This document shows positions 1 through 6,383 of a stretch of DNA of 14,004 bases, piece after piece. The notes below the pieces were generated by a model. The model was given only the letters and a program-made list of their open reading frames with translations. It was not told where the DNA came from and did not search any database. Within the stretch, counting starts at the first letter, position 1. The number at the start of each line of letters is the position of its first letter. This DNA is from UKL13-2 sp038236905 (GTDB lineage Bacteria > Pseudomonadota > Gammaproteobacteria > Burkholderiales > Usitatibacteraceae), in contig JBBRZG010000103.1 of NCBI GenBank assembly GCA_038236905.1, positions 1-14,004 on the forward strand. The letters are read 5' to 3'. The position numbers and the translations under genes were made by a program.

Positions 1-294
1 CGTTGGCTGGTCGCCTTCTCATTTGGACTGATTCACGGCTTCGGCTTTGCCAGTGTGCTCACGGAATTAGGCCTGCCCAAAGACGCACTGGTGCTTTCGC
101 TGCTGGGCTTCAATGTCGGCGTTGAAACTGGCCAACTGGCTATCGTCGCGGTGTTTTTGCCGTTTGCGTATTCGCTCCGAAACACCGCGTTTTACCGCAA
201 AGGTATATTTGTCGGCGGATCCATTCTGACGCTGCTGGTAGCACTGATATGGCTCGTGGAAAGGGCGTTTAATTTGAAGTTGATTAGCGCGTGA
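1..294 (+). CDS. HupE/UreJ family membrane protein, C-terminal part
   Basis: The frame is open from the first base of the window, so the N-terminus lies outside; 97 residues and a TGA stop are visible. The fragment has the family signature HGFGFA (fragment residues 12-17), then FNVGVETGQL (37-46), followed by a hydrophobic segment, a short basic loop (RNTAFYRKG) and a last transmembrane helix (about 72-87). HupE/UreJ proteins are small polytopic inner-membrane proteins. Characterised members are linked to nickel/cobalt uptake for hydrogenase or urease, but many members of this branch sit far from such genes and their substrate is unknown. Nothing downstream suggests a metalloenzyme context. 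The family call is firm; the function is not. Confidence 0.85.
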   Translation, partial: RWLVAFSFGLIHGFGFASVLTELGLPKDALVLSLLGFNVGVETGQLAIVAVFLPFAYSLRNTAFYRKGIFVGGSILTLLVALIWLVERAFNLKLISA

Positions 295-443
295 TGCTCT
301 GACGCACTATTTTTTCAAGTAAGTCACTGACTGGTCTTCGATCAACCGGGCAAGACTAGTTCAACGCTGCCCAGCACAGGATCATAGCGTGTAGCCTCGT
401 CGTCAAGAGCCTGCTACAGCAGATGCTTGCAGGTGTTTTTCAA

Positions 444-455
444 GGAAAATTTTCC
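444..455. promoter_or_regulatory. Perfect 12-bp palindrome upstream of the toxin-antitoxin operon
   Basis: GGAAAATTTTCC is its own reverse complement and lies 46 bp before the antitoxin start. MazE/VapB-type antitoxins commonly autoregulate by binding palindromes at their promoter, so this is a candidate operator. The assignment is inference, because no convincing -35/-10 pair was found around it. Confidence 0.35.
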
Positions 456-501
456 AAGATGATATGCTTGTTTATGTAAATCGTTACGCGGAGATTTCAT
501 C

Positions 502-735
502 ATGCAAGTTTCGAAATGGGGTAACAGTCTCGCGATTCGCTTGCCCGCCACGGTAGTGGAAGCGCTAGAGTTGCGCGATGGCGACAATATAGAAATTCAT
601 ATCGCCGACTCGCGCGTTTTTGAGGTCACAAAAAAACCTGGCAACCGCGAGTTGCTTGAACGTCTACGAAAATTCCGCGGCAAATTACCGGCTGATTTTC
701 GCTTTGATCGCGAAAATGCCAATGAGCGATCATAA
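502..735 (+). CDS. vapB: AbrB/MazE-fold antitoxin (SpoVT-AbrB domain)
   Basis: A 77-residue protein starting at ATG with a GGAG ribosome-binding site at 490-493. The N-terminal half is a typical SpoVT/AbrB swapped-hairpin DNA-binding domain: VSKWGNSLAIRLP (residues 3-15) is the family signature, followed by the VVEALELRDGDNIEI strand-turn. The charged C-terminal tail (about 45-77) would be the toxin-binding part. It overlaps the downstream PIN-domain gene, which is the classical antitoxin-first, translationally coupled arrangement. It should neutralise the PIN toxin and repress its own promoter. The domain assignment is secure; the symbol is a class label for antitoxins paired with PIN toxins, not proof of orthology. 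Confidence 0.85.
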   Translation: MQVSKWGNSLAIRLPATVVEALELRDGDNIEIHIADSRVFEVTKKPGNRELLERLRKFRGKLPADFRFDRENANERS

Positions 736-1144
736 GATTTTTGTGGATAGCAATGTAGCGTTGTATTTGTTATACGCAAACGAAAAGAAAGCTAATCGCG
801 CGGAGACGGTAATTGGCAACGGCGTCACAATCAGCGTCCAAGTACTGAATGAAGTCGCAAACGTGTCGCGTCGCAAATTGAAAATGTCATGGTCAGAAAC
901 CAACGAGCTGCTGAATGGATTGCGAGCAGTTTGCAAGATAGAACCGCTAACCATCGAAACCCATACGCGGGGACTCGCGGTGGCCGAGCGCTATGGCCTG
1001 TCGCTATACGATGCGATGATTGTGGCAGCGGCGCTGTTGGCGGGCTGCAATACGTTATTTTCAGAGGACAGGCAGGACGGCCTGAAGATTAATCGCCGGC
1101 CTCAGATTCGGAATCCATTTGAGTCTCTTGACGGTTTCGTTTGA
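722..1144 (+). CDS. vapC: PIN-domain toxin, VapC-like ribonuclease
   Basis: A 140-residue PIN-domain protein, normal length for VapC. The acidic residues expected to hold the metal ions are present: D9 in FVDSNV, E44 in VLNEVAN, D97 in SLYDAMIVAAAL, and E115/D116 in LFSEDRQDG. VapC toxins are Mg2+-dependent endoribonucleases that cut tRNA or rRNA and stop translation when the antitoxin is lost. The reading frame is open further upstream, but residues before 716 only mirror the antitoxin gene. The start is either ATG 716 or ATG 722. ATG 722 is chosen because the PIN strand begins directly after it. Either choice overlaps the antitoxin stop by 14-20 bp, implying coupled translation. The module appears intact. 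Confidence 0.87.
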   Translation: MSDHKIFVDSNVALYLLYANEKKANRAETVIGNGVTISVQVLNEVANVSRRKLKMSWSETNELLNGLRAVCKIEPLTIETHTRGLAVAERYGLSLYDAMIVAAALLAGCNTLFSEDRQDGLKINRRPQIRNPFESLDGFV

Positions 1145-1506
1145 GGAACGTGATGGTTGAATATTTACCGGTCTGAATCGAGCAAGTATAGGTGCCGCGA
1201 TGTGCCCGGTTATCAATGGTTATCGTTAGCGCGGACTAGGACTAGAGATATTTCGATATCGCGCAATCGCAAAAAAAATTACAGATTGATCAATAGAGTC
1301 CACCTCTGGATTACCGTTTGAAGCAGAAATACTCGAAGAAGCTTGCTGGTGTTATGGTCAGACATCTAATCCGGCGGCTCGTCAAAAGCCGGGAATAGGC
1401 GGGCCCGGGTCGGCTAGGTGGTGACGAATGTTGTCGAAGTCTCGGGCTTTGGTGGCAGCACTCTGAATGTCACGCTATTTTTTGAGACCCTAATCAAGCC
1501 ACACAA
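1145..1506. other. 362-bp stretch without a recognisable gene
   Basis: No convincing gene is seen on either strand. Small structures only: a hairpin GATAT-TTCG-ATATC at 1247-1260, an A8 run near 1271, and a short inverted repeat CGGCT/AGCCG at 1375-1391. A 30-codon open frame (GTG 1418 to TGA 1510) ends by overlapping the next gene's ATG, and could be the relic of a lost upstream partner or chance. Confidence 0.4.
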
Positions 1507-2067
1507 ATGACGCCTGAAATCTCAATGTACGAATCCGCCATGGGCGAGTGCTTCATGCGCTTGGCTGCACCAGTGCAACAGTTTCATCGGCTCCATGGCC
1601 ACCATGTTTTGCGCGGCGAAGTTGAGGTGCATGCGCCGAGATCGATATTGGCGCGGCTGCTGGCGCGCCTTCTCGGCACGCCACTTAGAGCCGGCGAAGG
1701 GCCGATTAAATTCGAGCTCGACGCAGATCCTCTGGTCGAAACATGGACGCGATACTTTCCATCGAACGTGCTGACGTCAACGTTACAATTGGACGGCAAT
1801 TATTTGGTTGAAAAGGTAGGCGCTGCTCGACTGACATTTGAACTCTCGGCAAGCGAGGGGCGGCTGCATATGTATCTTCGTCGGCTGCAATTTTTTGGCA
1901 TTGCTTGTCCGAAGTGGCTGATGCCGATCATCGTGGCGGAAGAATCGGGAATTGATCATCGCCTGTATTTTCATATCAGCGTACAGGTGCGCCATATCGG
2001 TGTGATCGCGCGATATCATGGCTACTTGGTACTTCCTGAACCACTCTTTGGCGAAGGTGCCGCATGA
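1507..2067 (+). CDS. DUF4166 domain-containing protein
   Basis: A 186-residue soluble protein whose whole length fits DUF4166: N-terminal MYESAMGECFMRLAAPVQQFH, then a glycine-containing strand after HGHHVLRGEVEV, the W.RYF motif (TWTRYFPS, about residues 81-88), the LVEKVGAARLTFEL strand, the FFGIACPKWLMP stretch (about 129-140) and the C-terminal IGVIARYHGYLV motif. The domain's biochemical role is unknown. It often occurs fused to or next to an NAD(P)-binding short-chain dehydrogenase-like domain, which is absent here. The stop codon overlaps the next start as ATGA, so the two genes are very likely co-translated. The start has a poor ribosome-binding site, and an alternative ATG lies at 1525; the upstream frame is closed by a TGA at 1483. 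Confidence 0.82.
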   Translation: MTPEISMYESAMGECFMRLAAPVQQFHRLHGHHVLRGEVEVHAPRSILARLLARLLGTPLRAGEGPIKFELDADPLVETWTRYFPSNVLTSTLQLDGNYLVEKVGAARLTFELSASEGRLHMYLRRLQFFGIACPKWLMPIIVAEESGIDHRLYFHISVQVRHIGVIARYHGYLVLPEPLFGEGAA

Positions 2068-2453
2068 TCGTCGTGTTCGATGCAAAGTGTTTGTTGTGCA
2101 GCAGTTCTGTCCATTTTCTGTTGCGCCACGATCAGCAAGGCGTTTTTCAATTCGCCTCGATGCAAGGCGCAACCGGAAGCGCGTTGCTGGCGAAAGCGGG
2201 GCTGCCTGTTGATGACCTGCAGACCCTATTGCTGGTTGACGGCGAGCGCGCTTGGCGATACACCGCCGCGACATTGCGCATCGCGCACGGCTTGGGCTGG
2301 CCATGGCGGTGCGCATGGATATTGTGGTTAGTGCCCGCGCCGTTGCGAGACGCGCTGTATCGCATGATCGCGCGAAATCGCTATCGCCTATTTGGGACCA
2401 GCGATACGTGCCTGATCCCGCCAAGGGGGCAAGCGGCGCGCTTTCTTGATTGA
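2064..2453 (+). CDS. DUF393 / DCC-family thiol-disulfide oxidoreductase
   Basis: A 129-residue protein of the DCC (YuxK-like, DUF393) family. The defining D-x-x-C-x-x-C motif is at residues 6-12 (DAKCLLC), giving a CxxC redox pair at C9/C12 as in thioredoxin-like folds. The family's C-terminal element TCLIPP, with C116, is followed by the usual ARFLD ending. The middle portion (LLVDGERAWRYTAATLRIA) also matches the family. Predicted to be a small cytosolic thiol-disulfide exchange protein; physiological partners are not established. It starts inside the stop of the DUF4166 gene (4-nt ATGA overlap), so the two probably act together. Both cysteines of the motif are intact. Confidence 0.85.
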   Translation: MIVVFDAKCLLCSSSVHFLLRHDQQGVFQFASMQGATGSALLAKAGLPVDDLQTLLLVDGERAWRYTAATLRIAHGLGWPWRCAWILWLVPAPLRDALYRMIARNRYRLFGTSDTCLIPPRGQAARFLD

Positions 2454-2495
2454 TTTCGCAATCCGCGCACGCATTTTTACTTAGCGGGAATCAAC

Positions 2496-2863
2496 ATGCG
2501 AAGATCGGCAATACCATTACTTTCTGCGACGCTCGCGCTAGCCGCAGTGGGCTGCGTGCCATTCCTCACGTTCACCGATTTCACACCACAGAGGGCAGGC
2601 GGTGAGATTCGCACGGGCAACTGCTTGGGCAAGAAGAGCGTGAATATAAAGTAAATGGCATTCAACTCTTCAGCAGCTTATCCATCCAGACGATTTCAGG
2701 AAGAACAGCGCCCTTGCACGTGTTCTTTAGCATTCCAGCGGGCACAACAATTGAATTATTGTCGCGCGAAATTTCGGTCATGTCGCTCCGCACAACGGCA
2801 TTTAAGCAAGTGGATATCTCCGAATTCAGAATCGCGAAGGTGATTTGGCGCGTTCCTAGTTGA
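2496..2863 (+). pseudogene. Small lipoprotein gene broken by a frameshift
   Basis: The ATG at 2496 opens a 52-codon frame with a lipoprotein-type signal (basic MRR, hydrophobic core, lipobox-like AVGC with C20) ending at TAA 2652-2654. The frame shifted by one base stays open from about 2624 to TGA 2861-2863, and reads as a plausible beta-rich protein (for example LHVFFSIPAGTTIELLS and EFRIAKVIWRVP). Joining the two frames between about 2619 and 2640 gives one protein of about 122 residues with a Pro-rich, Gly-Gly segment followed by a Cys (GGEIRTGNC), typical of small cell-envelope lipoproteins. The shift matches loss of one base (or gain of two). A sequencing error cannot be excluded. Function unknown. 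Confidence 0.6.
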
Positions 2864-3747
2864 GGTTGCCTAACGTGCATGGCAAACCAAATAATGATGT
2901 CCTGAAGCCGAGCTTAAATGGCTTTGATCTGATGCGCCGTCCGCGTGGTGTGTGGATGATCGATTTTGGCACGATGATGGACGTTGAAGAATCCGCGCTA
3001 TATGAAATTCTATTCCAGCACGTTGTTCAAAATGTAAAGCCTGAGCGCGATACAAACAATCGAGATCAGTATCGAAAATTTTAGTGGCGGCATGGGGAGC
3101 CGCGCCTTGCGCTTCGTGCGGCGATCAAACCGCTTTCAAAATTTATCGCTACTCCAGAAGTTGCAAAGCACCGAGTATTTGTTTGGCTCGAAAAAATCAC
3201 GTTGCCTGACAACACGCTTATCGTCATTGCACGCGACGATGACACCACATTCGGCATCCTCTCCTCGCGCTTGCACGTCGCTTGGGCGCTTGCGGTTGGC
3301 GGAACATTGGAAGATCGGCCGCGATACAACCCAACCCAATGTTTCCACACTTTGCCCTTCCCCGAAGGCCTCACGCCGAATCTCAAACCCGCCGATTACA
3401 CCAACCCACACGCCGAAAAAATCGCGGCTGCCGCGAAGCGATTGAACGATTTGCGCACAAACTGGCTAAACCCGCCCGAATGGGTGGATGTGGTGCCGGA
3501 AGTGGTGGCGGGCTATCCTGATCGCGTCATTCCCAAACCCGAATTCGAAAAAGCCATCAAGCTACGCACCCTCACGAATCTCTACAACGCACGCGCCAAA
3601 GGCGAGGCGCAATGGCTTGCGGACGCACACGGCACGCTCGATGCAGCGGTTGCTGCGGCCTACGGTTGGACGGACTACTCGCCGGCGATGGCGGATGAAG
3701 AAATCTTGCGGCGATTGTTGGCGCTAAATCTGGCGCGGGCAGCTTAG
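2860..3747 (+). pseudogene. C-terminal remnant of a large SAM-dependent DNA methyltransferase, with internal stop
   Basis: One frame runs from 2860 (just after a TAG at 2857) to TAG 3747, interrupted only by TAG 3082-3084. Translated through, it reads as the C-terminal third of the large COG1002-type adenine-specific DNA methyltransferases (MmeI-like and BREX/DISARM-type relatives). Landmarks are NGFDLMRRPRGVWMIDFG, YRKF-stop-WRHGEPR, the IATPEVAKHRVFVWL strand, ARDDDTTFGILSSRLH, and a PRYNPTQCFHTLPFP segment, followed by a helical tail with WLNPPEW and LYNARA. This part contributes to target recognition. The catalytic Rossmann half with NPPY is missing, since upstream sequence belongs to another gene. 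The stop sits at a position where the family has Trp-Trp, so TGG to TAG is the likely change. It cannot encode an active enzyme. Confidence 0.8.
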
Positions 3748-3804
3748 AAAATACGCAACGCGCGCAACGAAGGAACGCATTCGCTCAATCCGCAATGATT
3801 TTAC

Positions 3805-3828
3805 AAACCCCGCTCTGTGAGCGCGTTT
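3805..3828. terminator. Imperfect hairpin between convergent units
   Basis: CGCTC (3811-3815), loop TGT, GAGCG (3819-3823), flanked by AAAC (3805-3808) and GTTT (3825-3828), with a mismatched and bulged middle. It lies between the methyltransferase remnant on the + strand and the end of the nag operon on the - strand, where a bidirectional terminator would be expected. There is no clean T-run on either side, so the call is tentative. Confidence 0.3.
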
Positions 3829-3893
3829 ACAGCCACAAATGACCTGCGATGTCCGCCTATCCTAGGGTTTCAATTTGCGTTCATCAATCATCA

Positions 3894-3925
3894 AGCGCAC
3901 CAATCAACGAGTGCACCTATCAACC
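3894..3925. repeat. Two tandem 16-bp imperfect repeats
   Basis: AGCGCACCAATCAACG (3894-3909) is followed directly by AGTGCACCTATCAACC (3910-3925); 13 of 16 positions agree. The pair lies just past the nagB-II stop. No function is evident. Confidence 0.4.
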
Positions 3926-3927
3926 CC

Positions 3928-4965
3928 TCACTGCGTCCGCGTCACTTTCGCCAAATGTCGGGGCCGATCAGGGTCGAAGCCGCGCGCGCGGGACAGCGCC
4001 TCGACCATCGGGTAAAAACTCTGGATCATGCAGATGGGATCGAGGTCTATTGACGCGGTTTCGACAATGCCTAAATTGCATCCCGGCGTGCCGATGGGGG
4101 CGGCCAACAACACCGTAGCGCCGCGGCCACGCATCTCGTCGGCGAGCGCGAGCAGGCCTGCCTGGGCGGGGCCGCGAGGGGCCATGATGAGGAGTGGGTA
4201 GCCGTCGCTAATCAGCGCCATCGGCCCGTGTTTAACTTCAGCACCTGAAAACGCTTCGGCTTGGATGGCGCAAGTTTCTTTAAATTTCAGCGCGGCTTCC
4301 ATCGCAATCGGTAAGCCGATGCCGCGCCCGATCACGAATAACCGGTCGCTGTTTCTTAAAATTTCCACGCCCGCCGACCAATCCGCGGCCACCGCGCGCT
4401 CCAGCGATTCGGGCAATGACGCAATTGCATTTTGCAAACCTGCATCGTCCTGCCACCGAGCCACCACGCGTGCGCCAGCGACGCATTGCGCAATAAAACT
4501 TTTGGTCGCGGCGACACTTTTTTCTTCGCCCGCGTGCAGCGGGAATACCCAGTTTGCCGCGCGCGCTAACGGTGAATCGGGTTGGTTAACGAACGCCGCC
4601 GTGCAAGCGCCGCCTTCCGTAAAAAATTTCATCGGCGCGACCAGATCGGGGCTTTGGCCTGATTGCGAAAACGCCATCGACACCAGCCCCGCGCACTGAA
4701 TTTTTGATTGATACAGCGTGATCAGCGACATCGGCAGCGAGGTGACAAGCCGCCCGAGGCGCGCCATAATCAGATAGGCCATGAAGTGTGCGGCGTGGTC
4801 CGAGCTGCCGCGCGCCACCGTCAACACGGAGCTCGGCGAATGCCCCCGTAGCCACACGCCAAAATCACGATAGGCATCAACTTCCTGCGCCAGCTGTTGG
4901 GCGATGGCCGCGGGTGCTTCACGCGCCTCGATCAACATTTGGCTCAGCATTTGGCTATCAGGCAA
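3928..4965 (-). CDS. nagB-II: Glucosamine-6-phosphate deaminase, SIS-domain type (NagB-II)
   Basis: A 345-residue protein made of two SIS sugar-isomerase domains, corresponding to the isomerase half of GlmS without the glutaminase half. Visible motifs: ARGSSDHAA (51-59) and SQSGQSPD (100-107) in the first domain, EEKSVAATKSFI (147-158), VIGRG (211-215), ALKFKET (225-231) and GAEVKHGPMAL (241-251) in the second, and the C-terminal DPDRPRHLAKVT lid. Expected reaction: GlcN-6-P to fructose-6-P plus ammonia, the last step of GlcNAc catabolism; this clade replaces classical NagB in many proteobacteria. Start: a TTG at 4965 overlaps the nagA stop by 8 nt and has GAGGG at proper spacing. An ATG at 4950 is possible but has no ribosome-binding site at suitable distance. 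Promoter sharing with nagA is evident. An AgaS-like activity on galactosamine-6-P is the main alternative. Confidence 0.88.
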   Translation of the reverse strand: MPDSQMLSQMLIEAREAPAAIAQQLAQEVDAYRDFGVWLRGHSPSSVLTVARGSSDHAAHFMAYLIMARLGRLVTSLPMSLITLYQSKIQCAGLVSMAFSQSGQSPDLVAPMKFFTEGGACTAAFVNQPDSPLARAANWVFPLHAGEEKSVAATKSFIAQCVAGARVVARWQDDAGLQNAIASLPESLERAVAADWSAGVEILRNSDRLFVIGRGIGLPIAMEAALKFKETCAIQAEAFSGAEVKHGPMALISDGYPLLIMAPRGPAQAGLLALADEMRGRGATVLLAAPIGTPGCNLGIVETASIDLDPICMIQSFYPMVEALSRARGFDPDRPRHLAKVTRTQ

Positions 4966-6079
4966 TTTTCACACCCTCGGCGAACACGGCTTGCACGATC
5001 AAATCACGATCCATCACCACCACATCCGCCCATGCGCCCGCCTCCAGTCGACCGCGGTCGGTGATGCCGAGGAATTCGCAGGCGTGGGTCGAGACGCGAC
5101 GAGAGGCGTCCGCGATGTCGAGCTTGAGTTCGTAAACCAGATTGCGGATTGCCTGATCAAGCGACAGCGTTGAGCCCGCGAGTGTGCCATCGGCCAGCCG
5201 CACGCCACCGAGACATTTGGTGACGGTGTGGCGGCCCAGCCGATATTCACCATCGGGCATACCGGTCGCGGCGGTGGAATCGGTCACGCAAAATAATTTC
5301 GGAATCGCGCGCAGCGCGACGCGAATCGCGCCCGGATGCACATGCAGCAAATCAGGAATGATTTCGGCAAATTCAGCATGCGCCAACGCGGCACCCACCA
5401 TGCCCGGTTTGCGATGATGCAGTCCAGTCATGGCGTTAAACAAATGCGTAAACCCGGTTGCGCCACGCGTTAATGCCGCTACGCCTTCTTCATAGGTTCC
5501 GAGGCTATGCCCGATTTGTACTTTGTATCCGGCTTCGCACAGTGCTTCGATGACGGCCATATTGCCCGGCACCTCGGGAGCCAAAGTAATCAGCCTGATC
5601 GGCGCTAATGCGTTCAAGCGCTTCAGCTCATTGGCCTGTATCGGACGGGTGAAATCGGGCTGCGCGCCGAGCTTGCCGGGATTGATGTACGGCCCTTCCA
5701 AATGCACCCCGAGCAGTTTTGCGCCGCGCGGATGCGTACTTGCGGATTGGAAAAATGTCGACAAGCCCGCAAACGCGTTTTCGAGGTCTACCGGCGGCGC
5801 AGTCATGGTGGTCGCCAATAGCGCGGTGGTGCCGTGTTCGCCATGCAATGCAGCCACACTCGCGGCAGCGTCGCCGCCTTCCATGATGTCGCGCCCGCCT
5901 CCGCCGTGCACATGCAAATCGACAAAGCCAGGCAAGATGATGGGCTGGTTGGAATCACGGACGATATTTTCAGCAACCGATTCGCCGTGAATTTTTTCAA
6001 TCTTTCCGCTGTCAGAAAAGATGATTTCGCCGCGCACAAATCCATGCGGGGTCAGAATGAGACCAGCCAGTTGCGTCAT
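4958..6079 (-). CDS. nagA: N-acetylglucosamine-6-phosphate deacetylase
   Basis: A 373-residue amidohydrolase of normal NagA length. Metal and substrate residues are in place: H56 and H58 in DLHVHGGGG, E128 in HLEGPY, H191 in GHS, H212 in THLFNAM, a His in PDLLHVHPG (246/248), and the catalytic D267 in VTDSTAATG. It hydrolyses GlcNAc-6-P to GlcN-6-P and acetate in the cytosol, feeding the NagB-II encoded by the overlapping next gene. The ATG start has GGAG ten bases upstream (6090-6093). A stronger GGAGG (6126-6130) lies further up and precedes a possible 14-codon leader frame. Unlike the other junctions of this operon, there is a 304-nt gap to anmK, so nagA may have its own promoter or leader. 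No lesion was seen. Confidence 0.94.
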   Translation of the reverse strand: MTQLAGLILTPHGFVRGEIIFSDSGKIEKIHGESVAENIVRDSNQPIILPGFVDLHVHGGGGRDIMEGGDAAASVAALHGEHGTTALLATTMTAPPVDLENAFAGLSTFFQSASTHPRGAKLLGVHLEGPYINPGKLGAQPDFTRPIQANELKRLNALAPIRLITLAPEVPGNMAVIEALCEAGYKVQIGHSLGTYEEGVAALTRGATGFTHLFNAMTGLHHRKPGMVGAALAHAEFAEIIPDLLHVHPGAIRVALRAIPKLFCVTDSTAATGMPDGEYRLGRHTVTKCLGGVRLADGTLAGSTLSLDQAIRNLVYELKLDIADASRRVSTHACEFLGITDRGRLEAGAWADVVVMDRDLIVQAVFAEGVKIA

Positions 6080-6120
6080 AGCTTGATTGCTCCGCTGCGC
6101 CCAAACCCAAAAGTACCCAA
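6076..6120 (-). other. Possible 14-codon leader ORF coupled to nagA
   Basis: On the - strand a consensus GGAGG (6126-6130) is followed after 5 nt by TTG, then 13 further codons, and TGA overlapping the nagA start as ATGA. This would place ribosomes at nagA by re-initiation. The same region has three GGG tracts plus the GGAGG, which might fold. The overlap alone is weak evidence, because any ATGA start creates a TGA; the strong ribosome-binding site is the main support. Confidence 0.22.
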
Positions 6121-6383
6121 AATTTCCTCCAAATTCCTAGCTGCTAATAACGGATGACAAAGGCGAGCCTCACATCAATATCGAGCCTATGCCAAGAGCG
6201 TTTTACGCCGTCGCCCTTTTTAAATCAACAGCGGGACCGGGCGATAATGCCAGCCACCGTCCCCAATACGTCACAGCGCCGTTCATGATCAACGGCTCCA
6301 AACCAATTTGATATTGCCAGAATAGCGCGTCCTGATAGGTGTCGATGAGATAGCAAATAATGGGTGCGGTAGGGTCAACAAAG
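6080..6383 (-). other. 304-nt gap inside the nag operon, possible gene remnant
   Basis: No intact gene. Reading the - strand past the anmK stop, one frame stays open to a stop at 6203-6205 and has protein-like composition (for example DTYQDALFWQYQIGLE and NGAVTYWGRWLA). A second frame is open for the last 32 codons and ends at the nagA start. These may be pieces of a lost gene between anmK and nagA, or chance; the peptides were not recognised. A TTGTCA hexamer (minus strand of 6155-6160) resembles a -35 box but has no good partner. Confidence 0.3.

Noticed and set aside
620..721. Longer N-terminus for the PIN-domain toxin
   Set aside because: The extension overlaps the antitoxin gene by more than 100 bp and has no PIN-like sequence; the domain begins right after ATG 722.
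1247..1260. GATAT-TTCG-ATATC hairpin as terminator of the toxin-antitoxin operon
   Set aside because: The stem is short and AT-rich, more than 100 bp from the toxin stop, and has no T-run; likely chance.
1783..2424. 213-codon open frame on the - strand
   Set aside because: Antisense to the DUF4166 and DUF393 genes, with low-complexity Arg/Ala/Ser composition typical of shadow frames.
2860..3747. Active BREX, DISARM or MmeI-type defence enzyme
   Set aside because: The catalytic half is missing, an in-frame stop is present, and no partner defence genes lie nearby.
5523..5990. 155-codon + strand open frame
   Set aside because: Antisense to nagA, which has all its catalytic motifs; composition is shadow-like.
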